The notes beneath the pieces are model-generated. The model saw only the letters and a list, made by a program, of their open reading frames with translations, made no database searches and was not told where the DNA came from. From an uncultured Ruminococcus sp. (GTDB lineage Bacteria > Bacillota > Clostridia > Oscillospirales > Ruminococcaceae), in assembly GCA_947174085.1 (NCBI GenBank), contig CAMWHN010000031.1, positions 1 to 12,150 of the forward strand: DNA of 12,150 nt, in the 5' to 3' direction. Positions 6,722 through 12,150 of the stretch are shown here, piece by piece (the stretch's first letter is position 1; every line of letters begins with the position of its first letter). The translations under genes were made by a program, and so were the position numbers.

Positions 6722-7519
6722 TTAATTTTCCTGTTTTGCCTGATTCCAGTAATGATCTAATTCTTGAATCGGCAAATCAGGCATGTTTTTGCCATCTTGT
6801 TCGACAAGTTTTTCTGTTGCAGAAAAACGTTTGATAAATTTTTCTGTTGCTTTTGACAAAGCCTGTTCAGCGTCAATGCCTAAATGACGAGCTGTATTCA
6901 CACAAGAAAATAATAAATCACCTAATTCTTCTTCTGTGTGAATTTTATTATCAGACTGCATAGCAGATAATAATTCATTATATTCAGACTGAATACAGGA
7001 ACATGCCGTTTCAAAATTTTCAAAATCCATACCGGCACGACTAGCACGTTTACCGACTTTTTGCGCTCTTGCCAAAGCCGGAAGTGATTTTGCAACGCTG
7101 TTTAACGTGTCAGTATAGCTTTCTTGATGTTTTGTTTCTTTCTTGATAGCGTCCCAGTTTTTCAAAACAGTTTCTGTATTTTCTGCTTTGACATTGCCGA
7201 ACACATGCGGGTGACGAATGATTAATTTTTTGCAGATTTCATCACAGACAGATTCAAAATTAAATGCCTGTTCTTCTTCTGCAAGAACACAATGAAACAC
7301 GACTTGCAATAATACATCACCTAATTCTTCCCGAAGTAAAGACATATCCAGCAAATCAATTGCTTCTACAGCTTCATAGGCTTCTTCCAGAAAATCATTT
7401 CTGATAGAACTATGATTCTGTTCTTTATCCCAAGGACACCCCTCCGGACTACGCAAAATTTTCACAATTTCCCGTAAATCCTGAATATCATAATTATTTT
7501 TCTTTGGATATTCTACCAT
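6722..7519 (-). CDS. mazG: MazG nucleoside triphosphate pyrophosphohydrolase
   Basis: The product has 265 residues from ATG 7519. MazG hydrolyses NTPs and dNTPs to the monophosphate and pyrophosphate, which removes abnormal nucleotides and can lower ppGpp signalling. Two MazG repeats are visible. The first has PEGCPWDKEQ (26-35), the metal-binding EExxE (45-49) and EELGD (64-68), then RHPHVFG (102-108). The second has EYNELL and EEELGDLLF (196-204). It lacks the N-terminal methylase-like domain of B. subtilis YabN and resembles the E. coli form in length. The frame extends to a GTG at 7528 that overlaps the trpS stop (GTGA), but AGGTGA sits only 5 nt before ATG 7519, while the GTG has no binding site, so I prefer 7519. 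It is fourth in the operon. Confidence 0.94.
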   Translation of the reverse strand: MVEYPKKNNYDIQDLREIVKILRSPEGCPWDKEQNHSSIRNDFLEEAYEAVEAIDLLDMSLLREELGDVLLQVVFHCVLAEEEQAFNFESVCDEICKKLIIRHPHVFGNVKAENTETVLKNWDAIKKETKHQESYTDTLNSVAKSLPALARAQKVGKRASRAGMDFENFETACSCIQSEYNELLSAMQSDNKIHTEEELGDLLFSCVNTARHLGIDAEQALSKATEKFIKRFSATEKLVEQDGKNMPDLPIQELDHYWNQAKQEN

Positions 7520-7524
7520 GAAAT

Positions 7525-7530
7525 TCACCT
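7525..7530 (-). promoter_or_regulatory. Ribosome binding site deciding the mazG start
   Basis: AGGTGA overlaps the trpS stop codon TGA and stands 5 nt before ATG 7519. It supports ATG 7519 over GTG 7528 and couples mazG translation to the end of trpS. Confidence 0.6.
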
Positions 7531-8532
7531 GATTTCAGACGCAACAAAACCAATTTTGCGATAGACTTTAGTTAATATACGCTGTGAATAACGCATTGCT
7601 TCTGCACCACATCTGGTATAGCATTCTTTTAGATAAGCTTTATCAGCGATTAATCTTGCATATTCTTCCCGAACAGGTGCAAGATGGTCAGCAATTGCTT
7701 CACCAACAGCAAGTTTAAAATTCCCATAGCCTTGCCCGTCAAATTCTTTGACAATAGCATCAATAGATTTTCCAGTCACAGCAGAATAAATTGTTAATAA
7801 ATTATTAATACCATCTTTGCCCTCACGGAATACTATTTCAGAGCCACTGTCTGTCACAGCACGTTTGCATTTTCTAATAATCGTGTCTTTATCATCAAGA
7901 ATTAAAATAACAGCATTAGAATTCTCGTCAGATTTAGACATTTTTTTTGTAGGTTCTTGCAAAGACATAACTTTTGCGCCAACAGGAGAAATATACCCCT
8001 CTGGCACAGTAAACGTTTCACCATAGCGATTATTAAATCTTCTTGCAATTGTTCTGGCAAGCTCCAGATGTTGCATCTGGTCAGCTCCTACAGGAACTAA
8101 ATCGGCATTATAAACCAGAATATCTGCCGCCATTAATACAGGATAATCAAATAAACCGGCATTCACATCATCAGGGTGTTTCTGACTCTTGTCTTTAAAC
8201 TGTGTCATTCTGGACAATTCGCCAAACTGTGTAGAACAATTTAACACCCATGATAATTGGGCATGTGTTGGAACATGACTTTGAATAAATAACAAAGACT
8301 TTTCTAAATCAATGCCACAAGCTAATAATTGCGCATACGCTTCCAGTGTTTTTTGTCTTAATTTTGCAGGTTCTATTTTTACTGTAAGCGCATGTTCATC
8401 AACAACACAGTAAATGCAACGATATTCGTCCTGTAATGGCTTCCAGTTACGAATTGCACCGATATAATTACCAAGTGTAAAAGTTCCAGTTGGTTGAATA
8501 CCGCTAAAAATTAATTTTTTCTGTTCACTCAT
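7525..8532 (-). CDS. trpS: Tryptophanyl-tRNA synthetase
   Basis: The product has 335 residues, the usual length of bacterial TrpRS. This class I enzyme charges tRNA-Trp with tryptophan using ATP. The signature region GIQPTGTFTLGNYIGA (11-26) holds the HIGH equivalent (TLGN, 19-22). The adenine and tryptophan pocket region includes PVGADQMQHLELAR (147-160), and KMSKS is at 197-201. The C-terminal anticodon-binding helices are present, so the gene is complete. The ATG overlaps the stop of the upstream unknown gene by 4 nt (ATGA at 8529-8532), which indicates translational coupling. There is no T-box leader or trp attenuator directly upstream, so tryptophan control would have to act at the operon promoter, where I see none. 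Confidence 0.97.
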   Translation of the reverse strand: MSEQKKLIFSGIQPTGTFTLGNYIGAIRNWKPLQDEYRCIYCVVDEHALTVKIEPAKLRQKTLEAYAQLLACGIDLEKSLLFIQSHVPTHAQLSWVLNCSTQFGELSRMTQFKDKSQKHPDDVNAGLFDYPVLMAADILVYNADLVPVGADQMQHLELARTIARRFNNRYGETFTVPEGYISPVGAKVMSLQEPTKKMSKSDENSNAVILILDDKDTIIRKCKRAVTDSGSEIVFREGKDGINNLLTIYSAVTGKSIDAIVKEFDGQGYGNFKLAVGEAIADHLAPVREEYARLIADKAYLKECYTRCGAEAMRYSQRILTKVYRKIGFVASEIR

Positions 8533-9068
8533 GCTTGATTACCGCTTTCTGGTAAATTTTCCGCATCACGAAGCTGTGCAATTCTCAGCGCACCCATTAC
8601 TTGCTGATATAAATGATATACTACACGTTTTTCTTTTGAATCAGTATGAATCGTTTGCGGATTAATTTCAGCTTTGAACGTACCTCTTTTAGTCAGCATA
8701 TAAATATGATGCTTACCGGCAACTGGTAACGGAAATTGAGAAGTTCTTTTGCAAGTCTGTTTTAACGGATTAGAATTTACAACTAAATTTCTAGCCGCCT
8801 GCACAACGGATTTATATTTTGTAGAAGCACCAGTATATTCACTGCCGTTATTAAAATATAAATTTGCTGCACCGTTGATAAAGCATACCATAGTTACCAT
8901 GATAGTTTGCCCCATAGGAATATCAATAATAATGCCATAAACTTCATCGGATTTAAACTTCATATTAGAAAACTGTGCCGGCGGAATATGCAACGCACTG
9001 TTTCTAGTTGCCAAATAATTTGGCGTGACTGGATAAGGGTCAAGGGGAGAACGTCTTACAACTGCCAT
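8529..9068 (-). CDS. Conserved-looking hypothetical protein, 179 aa
   Basis: I do not recognise this protein. It has no signal peptide or membrane segment and is probably cytoplasmic. The core (about 43-135) alternates hydrophobic and polar residues like a beta-rich alpha/beta fold: YGIIIDIPMGQTIMVTMVCFINGAANLYF, then a probable helix (YKSVVQAARNLVV) and HIYMLTKRGTFKAEI, all followed by a C-terminal helix. The 'NGAANLYFNNGSEYTG' stretch and 'FPLPVAGKHHIYMLTKRG' look like the most constrained parts. The N-terminus is Pro-rich. The ATG follows AAAGGA by about 10 nt and lies 27 nt after the aminotransferase gene. Its stop overlaps the trpS start by 4 nt, so the two are made together. That tight coupling suggests a conserved partnership, but nothing here shows a link to translation. 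Confidence 0.85.
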   Translation of the reverse strand: MAVVRRSPLDPYPVTPNYLATRNSALHIPPAQFSNMKFKSDEVYGIIIDIPMGQTIMVTMVCFINGAANLYFNNGSEYTGASTKYKSVVQAARNLVVNSNPLKQTCKRTSQFPLPVAGKHHIYMLTKRGTFKAEINPQTIHTDSKEKRVVYHLYQQVMGALRIAQLRDAENLPESGNQA

Positions 9069-9095
9069 AATAAAAATTTCCTTTCTTATTAATTT

Positions 9096-10289
9096 TTAAT
9101 CAAACATTTTCTTTGTTAATTGTCCTAAAATAGCAATACCTTTATCAATAGCATCATCTGTTGGCGTAGAATAATTTAATCTAAATGAACAAGTACTGTC
9201 TTGTTCTGATACCATAAAGGCATTACCCGGGACAACAGCTATTTTGTACTCCTGCACAGCTTTTTGACAGAAACCAGTCATGTCACTGCCTTCAGGAAGT
9301 GTACACCACAGGAACAAGCCACCCTCTGGACGAGTATAAGCAATTTTATCAGAAAAATAATTTTCTATTCCGGACAACATTCTTTCGGCTTTTTGCTTAT
9401 AAATCGCTCTTAATTTTGCAAGATGGGCATCAAAATCCACTTTTTGCATAAACTGATACGCTAGCATTTGTCCAAAATTACTCGTATGCACGTCTGAAAC
9501 TTGTTTGCAAACAACCATTTTAGAAATCACTTCTTTAGGCGCAATGCCATAGCCAACACGAATCCCGGGGGATAAGACTTTTGAAAAACTTCCGGCGTAG
9601 ATAACTCTATTATCTGTATCTAAGCTTTTAATACTTGGAACATCTTCACCAGAAAAACGCAAATCTCCATAGGGATTATCTTCTACTATCATAGTATTAT
9701 ATTTCTGTGCCAATGCATATAATACTTTACGACGTTCTAAACTTGTTGTTTTTCCTGTCGGATTTTGAAAATTCGGAATTAAATAAATTATTTTTGTATT
9801 CGTATTAGCTTTTAAAGCTTGTTCTAATAATTCCGGATTCATGCCCTCATCATCTAGTGGCACACCTACTAGATTAACATTATAAGACTTGAATGCATTC
9901 AGTGAACCAATAAAACTTGGTGCTTCACAAATCAGCGTATCACCTGGATTGCACAAAGTTTTACAAGCAAGCTCCATTACTTGCTGTGCGCCTGATGTAA
10001 TAATTAATTCTTCTGTATCGGGTTTAAAATTCCCCTGTTGTTCCATGCGTTTTTTCATCAAGTCACGCAATGGCAAATAACCCTCTGTGATGCCATATTG
10101 CAACAATGTAATCGGGTCTTTTTCCATAATTTCAGCAGAAATTTCACGAATCATTTCGACTGGAAACGCTTCGGGAGCAGGATTTCCGGCTGCAAAGGAA
10201 ATAACATCTGGTACAGAAGTAAATTTCAGAATCTCACGAATTGCAGACGCTTGCAAGTGAGAAACTTTTTCAGAAAAAATATACTGCAT
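9096..10289 (-). CDS. PLP-dependent class I/II aminotransferase (LysN/2-aminoadipate aminotransferase-like)
   Basis: The product has 397 residues. It is a fold-type I pyridoxal-phosphate enzyme. Visible landmarks are SFAAGNPAPEAFP (31-43), ITSGAQQVMEL (97-107), PNFQNPTG with Asn176, VEDNPYGDLRF with Asp204 and Tyr207, the PLP lysine Lys237 in SFSKVLSPGIRVGY, and the substrate carboxylate arginine Arg370 in FRLNYS. The pattern fits the MocR-like/LysN subgroup, which includes 2-aminoadipate and aromatic or branched-chain transaminases; the substrate cannot be told from sequence alone. The frame extends upstream to 10487, but ATG 10289 has AAAAGGATGAG with 7 nt spacing and begins the family's normal N-terminus, while the extension would run through the promoter. 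It is the first gene of the operon. Confidence 0.94.
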   Translation of the reverse strand: MQYIFSEKVSHLQASAIREILKFTSVPDVISFAAGNPAPEAFPVEMIREISAEIMEKDPITLLQYGITEGYLPLRDLMKKRMEQQGNFKPDTEELIITSGAQQVMELACKTLCNPGDTLICEAPSFIGSLNAFKSYNVNLVGVPLDDEGMNPELLEQALKANTNTKIIYLIPNFQNPTGKTTSLERRKVLYALAQKYNTMIVEDNPYGDLRFSGEDVPSIKSLDTDNRVIYAGSFSKVLSPGIRVGYGIAPKEVISKMVVCKQVSDVHTSNFGQMLAYQFMQKVDFDAHLAKLRAIYKQKAERMLSGIENYFSDKIAYTRPEGGLFLWCTLPEGSDMTGFCQKAVQEYKIAVVPGNAFMVSEQDSTCSFRLNYSTPTDDAIDKGIAILGQLTKKMFD

Positions 10290-10296
10290 AGACTCA

Positions 10297-10300
10297 TCCT
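10297..10300 (-). promoter_or_regulatory. Ribosome binding site of the aminotransferase gene
   Basis: AGGA within AAAAGGATGAG, 7 nt before ATG 10289. It fixes the start there and excludes the longer reading frame to 10487. Confidence 0.75.
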
Positions 10301-10364
10301 TTTCGTTTTGAATTTTTTTAATTTTATGACTCTGCAAATCATTTATTTTACAAAGTCCAATTCT

Positions 10365-10393
10365 ATTATAGCAAATAATTTTGATTTTGGCAA
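10365..10393 (-). promoter_or_regulatory. Extended -10 sigma-A promoter of the seven-gene operon
   Basis: On the - strand, TTGCCA (10388-10393) is separated by 17 nt from TATAAT (10365-10370), which is preceded by TGC to give the extended -10 TGCTATAAT. Five of six -35 bases and all -10 bases match consensus. Transcription would begin near 10358, leaving a leader of about 70 nt before ATG 10289. No stable leader hairpin or riboswitch is evident. Confidence 0.85.
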
Positions 10394-10463
10394 CAGAAAA
10401 TTTAAAAAAAAACTGATATTCAGGAAAAAATTTTTTGGAAATTCTCAGAAAGGGGTTTTTTTC

Positions 10464-12089
10464 ATGAAAAAACAAAGTTTTCTGCACGCATCTTTACTTT
10501 TAACATGCTCGGCATTATTTGCTAAAATCTGTGGCGCATTGTTTAAATTGCCCTTGACTGCCCTGCTAGGAGGGACTGGCATGGGCTATTTCAGTTGCGC
10601 TTACGGATTATTTTTACCATTATATGCTATTTTAGTCACTGGATTATCAACTGCTGTTGCCAGACCCGTTGCAGATTTTGCAGGACAAAAAAAATTTGCC
10701 TGTGCGTTAAAAATTAGACATGTTGCTAGAATATTATGCTTTATCATGGGACTTGTTGGCACAGGATTTGCAATTTTATTCGCAAAATATTTTACACTCA
10801 AAACTTCAGGTAATTTAGAAGCTTATCCGGCAGTTCTTGCAATTACACCAGCCGTATTATTATGCTGTGTAACGGCGGTAGAACGTGGTTATTACGAAGG
10901 CTTATGTTGCATGACACCGACAGCTGTTTCACAAGCCTTAGAAGCCGTTGCAAAATTATTTTGCGGATTATGTTTCTGTAAATTATTTTTAAACACACCT
11001 GTTTTGAAAAATTACAGTCAAGAAAGCATGGGCGCACTGGGTGCAGTACTTGGTGTGACAATTTCTACACTGGCAGGCTATTTATGTATGGTAATTAAAA
11101 ATATATTACATAAGCAAGAAAATATTACTAGTCATGAACCTACGCCATCTAGTAAAAAAATATTAAAAATTCTAATTAAAATTATGATACCGTCAGCATT
11201 GGGCGCACTTGTGACAAATTTAACTTCGCTTATAGATTTACTAACTGTCATGCGTTGTTTTCAGAATATGCTTGCTAATAATATTACTTTATTTTATCAA
11301 AAAGCTTGTTTATCGCAAGAAATTCCTGTGCAGGAAGCTTCTGCGTTTGTATATGGCTCTTTCATGGGATTATCTATCACAGTATTTAATCTTGTACCAT
11401 CACTTACAAATATGCTTGCCAAAGGTGTATTACCCTGTACAGCGCAGGCATGGGCTTCTGGTAATGATAAATTAGCAAGTTATTATGCAAGACAAGTTTT
11501 ATTATTAACAGGACTAATTGCGATTCCGGCAAGCTGTGGCATATTTGCTTTGGCAAAGCCGATTTTAAATTTTTTATTTTCCGGACGAGATTCTGAAATT
11601 GCTGTTGCTAGTTCCGGATTACAATGGCTTGCGCCTGCATTATTATTTTTATGCTTGACATTTCCGGTATTTAGTTTATTACAAGCGATTGGCAAAGAAG
11701 ATTTACCAGTAAAAATTATGCTGTCTGGAATTATAATCAAATTAGCCTGTAATTTAATTTTAATTCCGAAATTCTGTACTGCCGGAGCAAGTATTTCTAC
11801 TAGTTTATGTTATGCCGTTATTTTTATTTTAGCAATTATTTGCTTAAAAAAGCAATTTCATCAGCCATTATTAATTATAAAACCTTTTTTATTTCAAATC
11901 TGGGGCGGTATATTATGCGCCGGTTCTGCATGGGTATGTTATGATAGATTATCTGTACATATTCATGAAAAAATTGCTTTTATTCTCGCAATTCTATGCG
12001 CTGTGATAATTTATTTGCTAGTATTATTTTTAACTTCTCAAAAAGAATTATATCAGCTAATAAAACCAAAATCAATGGCTTTCAAATAA
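10464..12089 (+). CDS. SpoVB/MurJ-like polysaccharide or lipid-linked oligosaccharide flippase (MATE fold)
   Basis: The product has 541 residues, with hydrophobic segments throughout, consistent with 12-14 membrane helices. The N-terminus (SALFAKICGALFKLPLTALLG, then GYFSCAYGLFLPLY) and the stretch RGYYEGL (141-147) plus MTPTAVSQALE (150-160) are characteristic of the SpoVB/YabM/YtgP branch of the MVF/polysaccharide-export superfamily. Members move lipid-linked cell-wall or polysaccharide precursors across the membrane; whether this one is a lipid II flippase, a spore-cortex protein or a capsule exporter cannot be decided. The start at 10464 follows AGAAAGGGG with 8 nt spacing; the open frame extends upstream to 10038 only through the opposite-strand aminotransferase. 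It is divergent from the mazG operon, although relatives are often co-directional with mazG. No clear sigma-A promoter is visible on this strand. Confidence 0.9.
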   Translation: MKKQSFLHASLLLTCSALFAKICGALFKLPLTALLGGTGMGYFSCAYGLFLPLYAILVTGLSTAVARPVADFAGQKKFACALKIRHVARILCFIMGLVGTGFAILFAKYFTLKTSGNLEAYPAVLAITPAVLLCCVTAVERGYYEGLCCMTPTAVSQALEAVAKLFCGLCFCKLFLNTPVLKNYSQESMGALGAVLGVTISTLAGYLCMVIKNILHKQENITSHEPTPSSKKILKILIKIMIPSALGALVTNLTSLIDLLTVMRCFQNMLANNITLFYQKACLSQEIPVQEASAFVYGSFMGLSITVFNLVPSLTNMLAKGVLPCTAQAWASGNDKLASYYARQVLLLTGLIAIPASCGIFALAKPILNFLFSGRDSEIAVASSGLQWLAPALLFLCLTFPVFSLLQAIGKEDLPVKIMLSGIIIKLACNLILIPKFCTAGASISTSLCYAVIFILAIICLKKQFHQPLLIIKPFLFQIWGGILCAGSAWVCYDRLSVHIHEKIAFILAILCAVIIYLLVLFLTSQKELYQLIKPKSMAFK

Positions 12090-12150
12090 GCAACTACAGG
12101 GCAACCGCATGAAAAAATCAGAGAAATTTGTTAAAAATGACGGAAGATAA
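12090..12150 (+). other. Right edge after the flippase gene, unresolved
   Basis: No terminator hairpin is visible directly after the flippase stop. A 13-codon frame (ATG 12109 to TAA 12148-12150, MKKSEKFVKNDGR) has only a weak AGGG upstream. A second ATG at 12137 stays open to the edge and could start the next gene. Neither is supported enough to call as a gene. Confidence 0.3.

Noticed and set aside
8533..9068. A T-box or trp attenuator upstream of trpS.
   Set aside because: The upstream bases code for the 179-aa protein and overlap the trpS start; no T-box sequence or terminator hairpin is seen.
10038..10463. Upstream extension of the flippase frame to 10038.
   Set aside because: It is antisense to the aminotransferase gene and unlike flippase sequence; ATG 10464 has a proper ribosome binding site and starts the membrane protein.
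10290..10487. N-terminal extension of the aminotransferase to 10487.
   Set aside because: It would translate the promoter and leader; ATG 10289 has a good ribosome binding site and the normal family N-terminus.
12094..12150. ACAGGGCAACC after the flippase looked like the conserved CACAGGGCAAAC of a c-di-GMP-I riboswitch.
   Set aside because: The required GGGACGCAAAGC partner and the P1/P2 stems are not seen before the window ends; the similarity is about ten bases.

Overview
The window reads as chromosomal DNA from a low-GC Gram-positive anaerobe, most likely a Ruminococcus-like member of the Clostridia (Oscillospiraceae). This rests on three things: the AT-rich base composition with AGGAGG-type ribosome binding sites, a type I dockerin on a BspA-like leucine-rich-repeat protein (typical of cellulosome-making ruminococci), and lipoproteins with Thr-rich linkers. 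The genus is inferred; no rRNA or other taxonomic marker is present.

Left region (1-2614). Two tandem, closely related genes run on the + strand. The first is cut by the window edge (3-857). The second (874-2391) is complete and encodes a predicted lipoprotein with a Thr/Asn-rich linker and a large C-terminal domain of unknown family. A strong intrinsic terminator at 2425-2461 closes the pair.

Middle region (2615-5173). A convergent - strand gene encodes an 800-residue secreted protein: signal peptide, two tandem copies of a BspA-like LRR module (period 1032 nt, 344 residues), then a C-terminal dockerin. It is probably a non-catalytic component docked onto a cellulosome or a cell-surface scaffoldin.

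Right-centre (5174-10393). Seven - strand genes form what looks like one operon: PLP aminotransferase, unknown 179-aa protein, trpS, mazG, HU, Thr-rich lipoprotein, rqcP. Its likely promoter is an excellent extended -10 sigma-A site (10365-10393) and its terminator is at 5135-5163. Gaps are short, and two junctions overlap by 4 nt or sit next to the neighbouring stop. mazG, hup and rqcP belong to a set that is clustered in many Firmicutes, in sporeformers often with yabP, yabQ and divIC. Here an unrelated lipoprotein gene sits between hup and rqcP, and no yabP/yabQ follows.

Right end (10464-12150). A SpoVB/MurJ-like (MATE-fold) lipid flippase gene is transcribed divergently from the operon. 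This family is often a neighbour of mazG in Firmicutes, so the locus looks like a rearranged version of that neighbourhood. The last 61 bases hold no gene I can call.

I see no CRISPR array, transposase, phage genes, tRNA or rRNA. The most unusual content is the tandem unknown lipoproteins, the internally duplicated dockerin-LRR protein, and the lipoprotein lodged in the housekeeping operon.
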